A stretch of 64,000 nucleotides of DNA from Marinobacter sp. HL-58. GTDB taxonomy: Bacteria; Pseudomonadota; Gammaproteobacteria; Pseudomonadales; Oleiphilaceae. The position numbers and the translations under genes are program-made. The notes below the pieces were generated by a model. The model ran no database searches, had not been told where the DNA came from, and saw only the letters and a list, made by a program, of their open reading frames with translations. The stretch spans positions 496,001-560,000 of the forward strand of contig NZ_LIHP01000016.1 of NCBI RefSeq assembly GCF_001314605.1. Direction: 5' to 3'. This document shows, piece after piece, positions 44,410 to 56,714 of the stretch. Within the stretch, counting starts at the first letter, position 1. Each line of letters begins with the position of its first letter.

Positions 44410-45308
44410 TGTCAACTGAGAACACCCGTCTGGAGACATTTCTCGAACATTGCCGCAACCGGACAGACACGGAACTCGAGCGCCAGCTCTCAGGCGCCGG
44501 CAGCGGATCCGAGCGCCTTCAGCAAGCCATGCGATACAGCGTACTGGGCGGCGGCAAACGCATTCGCCCTGCCCTTTGCATGGCCTCCGCAATTGCAGTG
44601 GGCCAGCCGGCAGACAGCGCGATCATTCCGGCGTGCACCCTGGAGCTGATCCATGCCTATTCACTGATTCACGATGACCTGCCGGCCATGGACGATGATG
44701 AGCTGCGCCGGGGCCGGGCCACAACCCATATTGCCTTTGACGAGGCCACTGCCATTCTCGCAGGCGATGCCCTGCAGACCCTGGCGTTCGGCTGGCTGGC
44801 GGACGCCCCCGGCCTTGACGATCAGGTCCGGCTGGCCATGATCCGGGAACTGGCCACTGCCAGCGGGCACCTGGGCATGGTGGGCGGACAGGCTATTGAC
44901 CTGGAGTCGGTTGGCAAACGCCTGACCATCGACCAGCTGGAAACGATGCATCGCCACAAGACAGGCGCCCTGATTGCCGCCAGTGTGCGCATGGGCGCCT
45001 TGACCGCGCCGGATGTGAGCGACGACCAGCTGGCAGCGCTTACCATTTATTCACAAACCCTCGGGCTTGCATTCCAGGTCCAGGATGACCTGCTGGATAT
45101 CGAAGGTGACACCACGGTCATCGGAAAACCCCAGGGCTCGGACATGGCCCGGGCAAAGCCCACCTACCCTTCATTGCTGGGCACCACAGGCGCCAGGGAC
45201 TACCTGGCACGACTGCTGGACTCGGCACTGGCCAGCCTGGACGGGTTCGGCACGGAAGGCGACATGCTCCGGGAAATGGCCGGTTACGTGGTGGCCCGTA
45301 CCCATTGA
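44409..45308 (+). CDS. ispA: Farnesyl diphosphate synthase
   Basis: IspA condenses isopentenyl diphosphate with dimethylallyl and geranyl diphosphate to give farnesyl diphosphate. The 299-residue protein has the first Asp-rich motif HDDLPAMDDDELRRG, GGKRIRPAL, the second QVQDDLLDIEGD and GMVGGQAIDLES. ATG 44409 gives [15 protein letters not shown]. It lies between xseB and dxs, linking isoprenoid supply to chain growth. Confidence 0.97.
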   Translation: MSTENTRLETFLEHCRNRTDTELERQLSGAGSGSERLQQAMRYSVLGGGKRIRPALCMASAIAVGQPADSAIIPACTLELIHAYSLIHDDLPAMDDDELRRGRATTHIAFDEATAILAGDALQTLAFGWLADAPGLDDQVRLAMIRELATASGHLGMVGGQAIDLESVGKRLTIDQLETMHRHKTGALIAASVRMGALTAPDVSDDQLAALTIYSQTLGLAFQVQDDLLDIEGDTTVIGKPQGSDMARAKPTYPSLLGTTGARDYLARLLDSALASLDGFGTEGDMLREMAGYVVARTH

Positions 45309-45398
45309 TCCACGACGGTGCTGGGATGCACACTGACCGTGAAGGACTGAGTGGAACTGAATGGCCCAATCAGTATGAAACCGGGTCCCTTCATCCCC

Positions 45399-45404
45399 TA
45401 TAAT
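45399..45404 (+). promoter_or_regulatory. -10 element upstream of dxs
   Basis: TATAAT (45399-45404) is 43 bp before the dxs ATG, in the 138-bp ispA-dxs gap. The -35 (TGAAAC, 17-bp spacing) is weak, so dxs may have its own promoter besides read-through. Confidence 0.4.
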
Positions 45405-45446
45405 AGAACCCACATTTTTTGAAACATCCGGAAAAGACCCGAGCAG

Positions 45447-47381
45447 ATGCAGGACACATATACTTTCAAGGAAATCCCGTCAAAACGGCCCAATACGCCG
45501 TTGCTGGACAGGGTTGATACTCCCGCACAGCTGAGAGAGCTGGCGGACGACCAGCTGACCCAGCTGGCGCGGGAGCTGCGTGCATTCCTGCTGTGGTCGG
45601 TAGGGCAAACCGGAGGGCACTTTGGTGCCGGCCTGGGGGTTCTGGAACTGACCGTTGCCCTGCACTACGTTTTCAACACGCCGGAAGACCGACTGGTGTG
45701 GGATGTAGGGCACCAGGCCTACCCACACAAGATTCTTACCGGCCGCCGCGAGCGTATGAACAGCATTCGTCGCAAGGGCGGCCTCGCGGGCTTCCCGAAA
45801 CGGGCAGAAAGCGAATACGACACCTTTGGTGTAGGGCATTCCAGCACATCGATCAGTGCTGCCCTTGGAATGGCCATCGCTTCCCGCATGCAGGGCACCG
45901 GCCGCAAAAGCATTGCGGTTATCGGCGATGGAGCCATGACCGCGGGTATGGCCTTTGAGGCGCTGAATCACGCCGGCCATCTCCATGCCGACATGCTGGT
46001 TATTCTCAATGACAATGACATGTCCATCTCCCGCAATGTGGGCGGGCTGTCGAATTACTTTGCCAAGCTTCTGGCCAGCCGCACCTACAACCAGGTCAGG
46101 GACAGCAGCAAGCGGGTGCTTCAGGGCGCACCCCACCTTATGGCACTGGCCCGCAAGACCGAAGAACACTTCAAGGGCATGATTGCCCCGGGAACCCTGT
46201 TCGAGGAGCTCGGTTTCAACTACATCGGCCCCATCGACGGCCATGACCTGCCTTTACTGGTAGAAACCCTGGAGAATATCCGCGAACTGGACGGCCCGCA
46301 GTTCCTCCACGTTGTAACCACCAAGGGCAAAGGGTTCGCGCCAGCCGAAGCCGACCCCATTGGTTACCACGCCATCAACAAGATCGAGCCGGTACCTCCC
46401 AGCAAGCCGGAGCCGGTAGTACCCAAGCCGTCGAAGCCCAAGTACGCCAATGTTTTTGGCCAGTGGCTGTGTGATGCTGCGGCAGCCGATGAACGCGTTG
46501 TGGGTATCACCCCTGCCATGTGCGAAGGCTCGGACCTGCTGGCGTTTTCTCAACGTTTTCCCGACCGGTATTTCGATGTGGCCATTGCCGAGCAGCACTC
46601 CGTCACCCTGGCGGCCGGCCTCGCCTGTGACGGCGCCAAGCCGGTTGTCGCGATCTATTCAACCTTCCTGCAGCGGGCCTATGACCAGCTGATTCACGAT
46701 GTAGCCATACAGAACCTGGATGTCCTGTTTGCCATCGATCGCGCAGGCCTCGTGGGTGAAGACGGCCCCACCCACGCAGGTGCTTTCGACATCAGCTATC
46801 TGCGTTGCATCCCCAACATGATTGTGATGGCACCGTCGGATGAAAACGAAACCCGCCAACTGCTGCACACCGGCATGCTTTACGACGGGCCTGCGGCGGT
46901 GCGCTATCCCCGGGGAACCGGGCCTGGGGCGGAGATCATCAGCGAACTCGCTCCCCTGCCAATCGGCAAGGGCCGCAGGGTCAGGGAAGGCGCAGGGATT
47001 GCCATTCTGAATTTCGGAACACTGCTGGCACCGGCGCTGGAAGCTGCGGAAGCCCTGGGGGCGACGGTGGCGGATATGCGCTTTGTGAAGCCCCTGGATG
47101 AAAACCTCATCCTGTCACTGGCAGAACAGCACGATCTGCTGGTAACCATTGAGGAAAACGCCATTGCGGGCGGCGCCGGCAGCGCCGTGACGGAATTCCT
47201 CAACAGCCACGATGTCAGCCAGCCGGTATTGCAAATCGGCCTTCCGGACACCTTTATTGATCATGGCAAGCACGGCGAGCTGCTGTCTTCCTGCGGGCTG
47301 GATGCCCAGGGCATTCAACGAACCATTGAAGGCCGCCTGGAGCGAATGAAATACAACCTGTCACTCAAGGCGGTGAAATAA
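45447..47381 (+). CDS. dxs: 1-deoxy-D-xylulose-5-phosphate synthase
   Basis: Dxs joins pyruvate and glyceraldehyde-3-phosphate using thiamine diphosphate, the first step of the MEP isoprenoid route. The 644-residue protein has the substrate-side [12 protein letters not shown], the thiamine-binding [18 protein letters not shown] followed by NDNDMSIS, and the transketolase middle part [14 protein letters not shown] with the C-terminal domain. Length and order are standard. It converges on ribA, with only a 25-bp gap. Confidence 0.97.
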   Translation: MQDTYTFKEIPSKRPNTPLLDRVDTPAQLRELADDQLTQLARELRAFLLWSVGQTGGHFGAGLGVLELTVALHYVFNTPEDRLVWDVGHQAYPHKILTGRRERMNSIRRKGGLAGFPKRAESEYDTFGVGHSSTSISAALGMAIASRMQGTGRKSIAVIGDGAMTAGMAFEALNHAGHLHADMLVILNDNDMSISRNVGGLSNYFAKLLASRTYNQVRDSSKRVLQGAPHLMALARKTEEHFKGMIAPGTLFEELGFNYIGPIDGHDLPLLVETLENIRELDGPQFLHVVTTKGKGFAPAEADPIGYHAINKIEPVPPSKPEPVVPKPSKPKYANVFGQWLCDAAAADERVVGITPAMCEGSDLLAFSQRFPDRYFDVAIAEQHSVTLAAGLACDGAKPVVAIYSTFLQRAYDQLIHDVAIQNLDVLFAIDRAGLVGEDGPTHAGAFDISYLRCIPNMIVMAPSDENETRQLLHTGMLYDGPAAVRYPRGTGPGAEIISELAPLPIGKGRRVREGAGIAILNFGTLLAPALEAAEALGATVADMRFVKPLDENLILSLAEQHDLLVTIEENAIAGGAGSAVTEFLNSHDVSQPVLQIGLPDTFIDHGKHGELLSSCGLDAQGIQRTIEGRLERMKYNLSLKAVK

Positions 47382-47406
47382 ACGGTAAGCGGGTACTGTC
47401 AGAAGG

Positions 47407-48021
47407 TCAGAGGGCGGGATCGTCGTCCTGATGGGTCTCGAACCAGTGCCCAAGCTTGCTCTGCTTGGTATTCAGGTAGTGTTCGTTGTGGGGATTGCGC
47501 CCCACGTGCAAGGGCACACGCTCGGCAATCTCGATCCCGAGCTCTGTGAGAGCATCCACCTTGCGGGGGTTGTTGGTCATCAGCCTGAGACTGCTGATCC
47601 CCAGATGCTCCAGCATGTCCCGGCACATACTGTAGTCACGCAGATCAGCCGCGAAGCCGAGCTGCTCATTGGCTTCAACGGTGTCGGCGCCCTGATCCTG
47701 CAGATTGTAGGCACGAATCTTGTTCAGCAGGCCAATACCCCGCCCTTCCTGGCGCAGATACATCAGTATGCCCCGGCCTTCCCGGGCGATGCTGCGCAGG
47801 GCCTCCTCGAGCTGGTAGCCGCAATCACACCGCATGCTGTAAAGGGCATCGCCAGTCAGACATTCGGAGTGGGTACGCGCCAGCATGGGCTCGGGGCTGC
47901 CAAGGTCGCCCAACGTCAGCGCCACATGCTCCTTTCCGGTATCAGGCTCCTCGAAGCCATGCATGTCGAAAACGCCGAAAGGGGTAGGCAACCGGCATGT
48001 CTGAATGTAACGAACGGCCAC
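47407..48021 (-). CDS. ribA: GTP cyclohydrolase II
   Basis: RibA opens GTP to start riboflavin synthesis. The 204-residue protein has the zinc-binding [20 protein letters not shown] and the family's [20 protein letters not shown] and [12 protein letters not shown] start at 48021 with GAGGAAA upstream gives [16 protein letters not shown], the usual N-terminus; the frame runs further upstream without family sequence. No FMN riboswitch was seen in the 110 bp ahead. Confidence 0.94.
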   Translation of the reverse strand: MAVRYIQTCRLPTPFGVFDMHGFEEPDTGKEHVALTLGDLGSPEPMLARTHSECLTGDALYSMRCDCGYQLEEALRSIAREGRGILMYLRQEGRGIGLLNKIRAYNLQDQGADTVEANEQLGFAADLRDYSMCRDMLEHLGISSLRLMTNNPRKVDALTELGIEIAERVPLHVGRNPHNEHYLNTKQSKLGHWFETHQDDDPAL

Positions 48022-48131
48022 AGTGTTTCCTCGTGGTTCAGTCAATCGGGCCGCGCATTCTATCACGTGGCCACCGTCCTGGCGTAGTCTCTGCACGGTC
48101 ACTCCTCCCGCAATGCTGATGTATACAGGAC

Positions 48132-48620
48132 TTACGAACCGGAGCCCGGAGCAGACCAGTGACCACTGCGACCACCTTTCTTTTCCAACAGACGAATATT
48201 GTCCACCACCATGCCGCGGTCAACGGCCTTGCACATGTCATAAAGGGTCAGTGCGGCCACACTGGCAGCGGTCAGAGCTTCCATTTCCACGCCCGTCTGC
48301 CCCGAGAGCTTGCACAGCGTTGCAATATGTACCGATGCACCGTCATCCCCGGGCGTCAGCTCTACCTTTACCGATGTCAGATTCAATGCATGGCAAAGCG
48401 GAATCAGGTCGTGGGTTTTCTTCGCCGCCATAATGCCAGCCACCCGGGCGACAGCCAGCACGTCGCCCTTGGGGTGCTGCCCCTCGACGATCATGGCGAG
48501 GGTTTCAGGCGCCATCCTGATCAAAGCTTCCGCTCTGGCCTCACGCTCGGTAACCGCCTTGGACGTCACGTCCACCATTCGTGCGGCGCCTTTTTCATCG
48601 AGATGCGTCAGTTTGCTCAC
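48132..48620 (-). CDS. moaC: Cyclic pyranopterin monophosphate synthase
   Basis: MoaC converts the MoaA product into cyclic pyranopterin monophosphate in molybdenum cofactor synthesis. The 162-residue protein has [36 protein letters not shown] and [20 protein letters not shown]. Those hold the active-site Lys, His and Asp. It stands apart from other moa genes in this window, with about 110 bp to ribA and 78 bp from the Nudix gene. Confidence 0.97.
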   Translation of the reverse strand: MSKLTHLDEKGAARMVDVTSKAVTEREARAEALIRMAPETLAMIVEGQHPKGDVLAVARVAGIMAAKKTHDLIPLCHALNLTSVKVELTPGDDGASVHIATLCKLSGQTGVEMEALTAASVAALTLYDMCKAVDRGMVVDNIRLLEKKGGRSGHWSAPGSGS

Positions 48621-48698
48621 AGACTCTCCAGGGAATGTCGGATGGATCGAAGTGTATCTATCATACCAGAGGGCACATCCTCTGCGGCCTGATCAATA

Positions 48699-49658
48699 TC
48701 AGTTGCCCGGCCACCAGAAACTGATGCCGGCAACCCCCTGGGCACCGGTGCTCCTAGCTTTGGAAACATCCGCCAGACCGAGCCCGCCGAGTGCATAAAC
48801 GGGGACCGTTGCGCCTGCAACCAGTTCTCTGAAACAGCGCCAGCCCATGCCTGATACGCCAGGGTGGGAAGGCGTGGGTTTTACCGGGCCCAGGGTAATA
48901 AAATCGGCCTGCAACTGCTCCGCATGGGCTATCTCTTCGGCGGTGTGACAGGAAACCGCCAGCAGGTAATCGCCAGAGCATGGGCGCGCAGATAGCTGGC
49001 GTGCTTCAGCCCAGGGCAGATGCAGGCCACAAGCCTCGGGGAAACGCCCGAGCAGCGAAGGTGCACCGTGCAACATAAGCCTGGAATGACGGCCATTGCA
49101 TTGCTCCAGCGCCCATTGCGCCCGCCGGGCGTAAGCCTCTTCGTTCAACCCGGGCGCACGAAGCAGGCACAGATCAGGGCCGGCCTGGCTCATACCTGCC
49201 AGGAACCGGTCAACGAATGCATCCTCGCTTTGTGCGGAACCGGTGATGGCATAATGGTCTGGCAGTCTCAGGGCACGGATGATCGGACGGTTGGCAACCG
49301 GAAAATCCGCATCGTTCAACTCGCTGACATCAAGCCAGCGTATTTCTTGACCTTCGCGCCCATGCGCTTCACCATCCGCCGACAACGCTCGCCACACATC
49401 CAGATACACCCGCTTGTCACCGTAGTCGTGGCGAACCTCAATGACCGGTTCCAGGTCATCCGCCGCGATCCGCAAACCGGTTTCTTCCAGGATTTCCCTG
49501 ACCAGGGCCTGTTGAACCGTTTCATCGGCTTCAACCTTGCCACCGGGAAACTCCAGCAGCCCACCCTGGTGAACATGTTCCGGACGACGGGCGATCAACA
49601 CTTTCCCGCTGCGGAATATAGTGCCCACCGCAACGTGTATTTCCCGAATCGTGGTCAT
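48699..49658 (-). CDS. Nudix hydrolase fused to a ThiE/TenI-like domain
   Basis: The 319-residue protein has an N-terminal MutT-type Nudix domain: the Nudix box GGKVEADETVQQALVREILEE fits the GX5EX7REUXEEXGU pattern (about residues 39-61). The C-terminal part (about 175-315) resembles thiamine phosphate synthase: LHLPWAEARQL, ITLGPVKPTPSHPG, VYALGGL. Such fusions are common in gammaproteobacteria beside argJ and secA. Nudix part cleans oxidised nucleotides; the other half has no proven role. It overlaps argJ as ATGA. Confidence 0.9.
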   Translation of the reverse strand: MTTIREIHVAVGTIFRSGKVLIARRPEHVHQGGLLEFPGGKVEADETVQQALVREILEETGLRIAADDLEPVIEVRHDYGDKRVYLDVWRALSADGEAHGREGQEIRWLDVSELNDADFPVANRPIIRALRLPDHYAITGSAQSEDAFVDRFLAGMSQAGPDLCLLRAPGLNEEAYARRAQWALEQCNGRHSRLMLHGAPSLLGRFPEACGLHLPWAEARQLSARPCSGDYLLAVSCHTAEEIAHAEQLQADFITLGPVKPTPSHPGVSGMGWRCFRELVAGATVPVYALGGLGLADVSKARSTGAQGVAGISFWWPGN

Positions 49659-50875
49659 CAGGTGCGATATTCGGCATTGATGGTGACATAGTCATGTGAG
49701 AAGTCGCAGGTCCACACCCGTTCCATGACTTCGCCCCGCCGGAGATCAATATGAATGGTGATTTCCTCGCCATCCATCACGGCCTGCCCACGGGATTCGC
49801 TGTAGTCCTCTGCCCGGCCACCGTTTCGCACTAGACAAACATCACCCAGCCAGATTTCCAGGGCATCCAGATCCAGCTCCTCCACTCCGGCACGCCCCAC
49901 AGCCGCCAGGATCCGGCCCCAGTTGGGGTCGGATGCAAATAGAGCCGTCTTTACCAGGGGGGAGTGAGCAACGGTGTAGGCAACGTCCAGGGCCTCCTGA
50001 ACCGAACGGGCGCGGCTGACCTCGATGGTGACAAACTTGGTGGCACCCTCGCCATCGCGAACAATGGCATGGGCCAGTTCCAGGAACACCTCCTGCAGCG
50101 CGGCTCTCAGCTCTGGCAGGCACGGGCTGTCGAAATTGATCTCGGGGCCACCATACTGGCCACTGGCAATGAGCATGCAGGCATCGTTGGTAGAGGTATC
50201 GCCGTCGATGGTAATCCGGTTGAAGGACTTCTCACCCAGCTCTGAAGCCAGCGACGACAACACCTCTGGTGCAATATGCGCGTCGGTGGCAATAAAGCCC
50301 AGCATGGTCGCCATGTTAGGGCGGATCATGCCAGCGCCCTTGCTGATACCGGAAATCGAGACCCTATGGCCATCGAGCTGGATCTGCCGTGTTGCCCCTT
50401 TTGGCCGGGTATCCGTCGTCATGATCCCGGTTGCAGCCTCGGCCCAGTGGGATTCGGACACATCCGCCAGCGCCTGTGGCAACGCATCCGCAATCTTGCT
50501 GACCGGCAGAGGCTCGCCAATCACACCGGTGGAAAACGGCAGTATTGCCCCGGCGGCCACACCAGCAAGATCCGCCAGTGCCTGGCAACAGGCCTGGGCA
50601 TCTTTCATACCCTGCGCGCCGGTGCCGGCATTGGCATTGCCGGTGTTGATCAACAGGTAGCGAGGTGCGTCACTGGCGAGATGGCGTCGGGCGATATGAA
50701 CCGGAGCGGCACAGAACTGGTTGCGGGTGAAAATACCGGCCACGCGGCTGCCCGGGGCCAGCTCGATGACCACCAGATCCTTTCTGCCCGGCTTCTTGAT
50801 ACCGGCGCTCCCGATGCCCAGCTTCACACCGGCAACCGGAAAAAATGTCGGCAAGGTTCCTGGACCAACTGCCAT
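49658..50875 (-). CDS. argJ: Ornithine acetyltransferase / N-acetylglutamate synthase
   Basis: ArgJ moves acetyl from N-acetylornithine to glutamate in arginine synthesis. The 405-residue precursor cleaves itself before a Thr in RPNMATMLGFIATDA, giving two chains. It has INTGNANAGTGAQGM and the C-terminal ending AEYRT. ATG 50875, with AGGAG upstream, gives MAVGPGTLPTFFPVAGV; a TTG nine codons earlier lacks support. It lies downstream of secA after a terminator and overlaps the Nudix gene. Confidence 0.96.
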   Translation of the reverse strand: MAVGPGTLPTFFPVAGVKLGIGSAGIKKPGRKDLVVIELAPGSRVAGIFTRNQFCAAPVHIARRHLASDAPRYLLINTGNANAGTGAQGMKDAQACCQALADLAGVAAGAILPFSTGVIGEPLPVSKIADALPQALADVSESHWAEAATGIMTTDTRPKGATRQIQLDGHRVSISGISKGAGMIRPNMATMLGFIATDAHIAPEVLSSLASELGEKSFNRITIDGDTSTNDACMLIASGQYGGPEINFDSPCLPELRAALQEVFLELAHAIVRDGEGATKFVTIEVSRARSVQEALDVAYTVAHSPLVKTALFASDPNWGRILAAVGRAGVEELDLDALEIWLGDVCLVRNGGRAEDYSESRGQAVMDGEEITIHIDLRRGEVMERVWTCDFSHDYVTINAEYRT

Positions 50876-50904
50876 TTTCACTCTCCTCTTGTCATGCTCC
50901 AAAC

Positions 50905-50940
50905 GAAAAACCCGCAGCCTGATCGGATCAGGGTGCGGGT
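50905..50940 (-). terminator. Rho-independent terminator of secA
   Basis: On the minus strand, ACCCGCA and CTGATC segments pair around a short centre (50910-50940) and a run of five T follows (50910-50906). It lies between the secA stop and the argJ start. Confidence 0.8.
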
Positions 50941-50966
50941 CTCATTCTACTGGTCAGTACCGGGAA

Positions 50967-53711
<2,745 letters not shown>

Positions 53712-53819
53712 AGACCACTGCTTCTTTGATTAAACGGAGGAAGCCGGCATTCTAACCTTATTTCGCAGCAGTACAAAAGTCAGGCCTCACAGAAGCCTGT
53801 CACAACGCTGAAAAGATTG

Positions 53820-53884
53820 AAAAAAGGATGCCTGGCCCGTGGCGACAGGAAAAAGTCAGACGCCACCTCGGGCGCCCGACAGGC
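53820..53884 (-). terminator. Terminator of the M23 peptidase gene
   Basis: Minus-strand sequence after the M23 stop forms a long stem (GTGGCG with CGCCAC, extended by CCCG/CGGG and CCTG/CAGG) followed by ATCCTTTTTT. It fits an intrinsic terminator and separates the M23 gene from secA. Confidence 0.7.
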
Positions 53885-53887
53885 CGC

Positions 53888-54823
53888 TTAGCGGCTGGCG
53901 CGTTTGATATAGGTTTCCGGGTTTTCTGACTTGCCGTTACGAATGACTTCGAAATGCACGTGAGGCCCGGTGGAACGCCCTGTGCTGCCCATCAGCGCAA
54001 GAACCTGCCCCTTCTGGACAACATCGCCTACATCGACCTTGATGGTCTTGGCGTGAGCGTAGCGGGTCACCAGGCCATCACCATGGTCCACTTCCACCAG
54101 GTTGCCATAGCCATACCGTTCGTCCGCGTAGGTGACCACGCCACCGGCAACGGATATGATATCGCTGCCTTCCTTGCCAGCGAGATCCACGCCGGCATGC
54201 CAGGTACGTTTGCCAGTGAACGGATCGGAACGGTATCCGTACTTGGAAGACAGCCAGCCCCAGGTAATCGGCCGGCCTTGCACGTAACGCTCTTTCTCAA
54301 GCTTCTGGCGCGAGGTGACCATGTCCAGCATGCGAAGCTGCTGCTCCCGGTCTTCAATGCGCTTTGCAAGCTGGTCGATCATGCTGGTGAGCTCAGGTGC
54401 GGTATAGGAATCCCCATCCAGATTGTCTTCGGGACCACCCACAGCGGCTGGCTGATTGAAGTCGAACTCGTCACTGGCTACCAGGCCGGATTCCACAAAG
54501 CGCTGCCCAAGGGCATCCAGGCGAAGCAGGCGGCCCTGCATTTCACCCAGGCGAAGCGTCAGGGCATCCACTTGCTGCTGAACATTCTGCTCGATCTGTG
54601 TGAGCTCGCCCTTTTGCTGGTCGAGTTTTTCACGCCATTGCGCAACCAGCTCGGACTCCGCAGGCTCTGCCGGTTCAACCTGGCTGACGGCCACCTGGTA
54701 ACCGGACCAGCCTGCCAAAACCAACATTGCGACTACAAACAACACCAGACCGGCGGCAACCGGAGCATTAATTGAAACCGTGCGGGATTTCCCATGTCGC
54801 TTGCCAACAAGGATAATGTTCAT
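53888..54823 (-). CDS. M23 family metallopeptidase (LytM-type)
   Basis: The 311-residue protein has an N-terminal membrane anchor (about residues 22-44), a coiled-coil-like middle with many Gln/Glu, and a C-terminal LytM domain. The zinc motifs are complete: HAGVDLAG (HxxxD) and GPHVHFEVI (HxH). It probably cuts peptidoglycan cross-links or activates other hydrolases. I take ATG 54823, with AGAAG upstream, giving MNIILVGKRHG; ATG 54841 is possible. The frame upstream is open but not family-like. Confidence 0.85.
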   Translation of the reverse strand: MNIILVGKRHGKSRTVSINAPVAAGLVLFVVAMLVLAGWSGYQVAVSQVEPAEPAESELVAQWREKLDQQKGELTQIEQNVQQQVDALTLRLGEMQGRLLRLDALGQRFVESGLVASDEFDFNQPAAVGGPEDNLDGDSYTAPELTSMIDQLAKRIEDREQQLRMLDMVTSRQKLEKERYVQGRPITWGWLSSKYGYRSDPFTGKRTWHAGVDLAGKEGSDIISVAGGVVTYADERYGYGNLVEVDHGDGLVTRYAHAKTIKVDVGDVVQKGQVLALMGSTGRSTGPHVHFEVIRNGKSENPETYIKRASR

Positions 54824-55135
54824 ATCGTCTTCTGGTTTCATGGGGGGTGCAACCTGATCCTGTAGTGTTGCATCCCGAGTGTTCTGACTGGGCCTGCCGG
54901 GGCATCCTTTGCCAGATTGCGGAGCTCCTCTCCGACTAATCAATCCTCGACAGCATAGACCGTGTCCGAAAACGCACGTGCTATCCGTTGCAACGACTAC
55001 ATTTAATAAAATGGCAGTCACCCATGGACATACACGCGCCAGACAATGTAAAACGAGTGTAATACAGGCCCTGCCTATTAACCGTGCCGAAGTGTAACCA
55101 ATCGTAACCGTTGTCGTCGAGAACTACTGATTGCC
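54824..55135. other. Intergenic stretch between the M23 gene and dciA
   Basis: This 312-bp gap must hold divergent promoters for the M23 gene and dciA. I see no gene and no clear promoter pair. The 14-mer TAACCAATCGTAAC (55095-55108) near dciA also occurs upstream of lpxC (56596-56609). Confidence 0.5.
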
Positions 55136-55582
55136 ATGAAGAAGAAAACCGACCTCGAATTGACACCGGACAGCTTTTCCAGGGCCTCAACCCTGCGGGA
55201 GCTTATGGCGAAAGCCCAGCATCATGCCAGGGCCGAGGAACTGGTCGTCGCAGCGCTGCCCGAGAGCCTTGCCAAAGGAACGCGGTTCGTAAGCTGCAAA
55301 GAGGGCGAACTGATTCTATCCGCCGAGACTGCCACAACCGCAAGCCAGATCCGCTTCCGGCAGCACGAGATCATGGAAGAGCTACGCAGGCAGGAGCTTT
55401 TCCGCTTCGTCTGGAAACTGAAAGTGAAGGTCGCCCCACCGAGGTTCAGCGAACGGCCCAGGATGAAAATGACGCCCCTGAGTAACGAAAATGCCCGGCT
55501 CCTCAAAGAGGAAGCCGGGCACACGAAGGACAAACAATTACGCGAGGTTCTCGAAAAACTCGCAAGCCACGTCCGGGATTAA
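55136..55582 (+). CDS. dciA: DciA (DUF721) replicative helicase loader
   Basis: DciA is the ancestral loader of DnaB helicase used by bacteria without DnaC. The 148-residue protein begins MKKKTDLELTPDSFSRASTL and has the DUF721 segment LPESLAKGTRFVSCKEGELILSA... with ASQIRFRQHEIMEELRR. The C-terminal third is charged and likely disordered, as often in DciA. It lies between the M23/secA side and lpxC, the familiar gammaproteobacterial position. It is convergent with lpxC, 11 bp apart. Confidence 0.9.
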   Translation: MKKKTDLELTPDSFSRASTLRELMAKAQHHARAEELVVAALPESLAKGTRFVSCKEGELILSAETATTASQIRFRQHEIMEELRRQELFRFVWKLKVKVAPPRFSERPRMKMTPLSNENARLLKEEAGHTKDKQLREVLEKLASHVRD

Positions 55583-55593
55583 GGCGTCCTGCC

Positions 55594-56508
55594 TCAGCCC
55601 GCCGCCAGCACAGGTTTCATATAGGATATCGGGGCAGCGGCCTCGTCATCGAAGGTTACCACTTCCCACGCATCCTCTTCCGCCCTGAGCTTGCGCAACA
55701 GCTTGTTGTTCAGATCGTGGCCGGATTTGATACCACGGAACTCGCCAATCAGACTGTTGCCCAACTGGTACAGGTCACCGATGGCATCCAGCAACTTGTG
55801 CTTGACGAACTCATCGTCGTAGCGCAGCCCGTCTTCGTTGAGGATCTTGTAGTCATCAACGACGATGGCGTTATCCACGCTTCCGCCCAGCGCCAGGTTC
55901 ATCGCCCGCAGCTTCTCGATGTCACGCATGAACCCGAAAGTCCTTGCGCGGCTGACTTCCTTCACGAAAGACGTGCTGGAGAAGTCAACGGTCGCAGTCT
56001 GGGCGCGCCCCTTGAACACCGGGTGATCAAAGTCGATGCCGAAGCTGACCTTGAAGCCTTCAAATGGCAGCAGGGTCGCCTTCTTGTCGCCTTCCTCAAC
56101 CGTAACTTCGCGCTTGATGCGGATGAATCGCTTGGCCGCGTCCTGCTCGGCAATACCGGCAGACTGCAGAAGAAACACAAAAGGACCGGCAGAGCCGTCC
56201 ATGATGGGCACTTCCGCGGCACTGAGTTCGACGAAGCAGTTATCAATCCCGAGACCAGCCATGGCTGACAACAAATGCTCTACTGTTGCAACCCGGACAC
56301 CGTCTTTCAGCAGTGTCGTGGAAAGCATGGTCTCACCCACGTTCTCCGCACAGGCACGGATTTCGACAACCGGGTCGAGATCGGTGCGGCGGAATACGAT
56401 ACCCGTCTCTACCGGAGCCGGCTTCAGGGTCAGGTAAACCTTTTCACCTGAGTGCAGGCCAACACCGGTAGCACGGATGGTGTTTTTGAGTGTCCGTTGT
56501 CTGATCAT
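55594..56508 (-). CDS. lpxC: UDP-3-O-acyl-N-acetylglucosamine deacetylase
   Basis: LpxC does the committed deacetylation of lipid A synthesis. The 304-residue zinc enzyme has [20 protein letters not shown], the zinc ligands in [15 protein letters not shown] and the late [12 protein letters not shown] with the catalytic His. Length matches (E. coli 305). It lies downstream of ftsZ on the same strand across a 206-bp gap, in which GGGCA/TGCCC forms a small hairpin near 56544. Confidence 0.98.
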   Translation of the reverse strand: MIRQRTLKNTIRATGVGLHSGEKVYLTLKPAPVETGIVFRRTDLDPVVEIRACAENVGETMLSTTLLKDGVRVATVEHLLSAMAGLGIDNCFVELSAAEVPIMDGSAGPFVFLLQSAGIAEQDAAKRFIRIKREVTVEEGDKKATLLPFEGFKVSFGIDFDHPVFKGRAQTATVDFSSTSFVKEVSRARTFGFMRDIEKLRAMNLALGGSVDNAIVVDDYKILNEDGLRYDDEFVKHKLLDAIGDLYQLGNSLIGEFRGIKSGHDLNNKLLRKLRAEEDAWEVVTFDDEAAAPISYMKPVLAAG

Positions 56509-56714
56509 CGGTACATATTTCCGTCACATAAATTCGATATAATCGGGGCAAAAAATCTGCCCGGAGAATACCAGAAGTTGATACTGAATACCATTTAACC
56601 AATCGTAACGCTTCGTAACTCCACGACTGGCCTCCGGCGCAGGGCCGGTTTGATAGTCAGCACACGTCAATCAGCGAAAATGGTTCCACTACTGAACGCA
56701 CTTGCAACAGATTA

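Noticed and set aside
48022..48131. FMN riboswitch ahead of ribA
   Set aside because: The gap is only about 110 bp and I could not find the conserved RFN elements.
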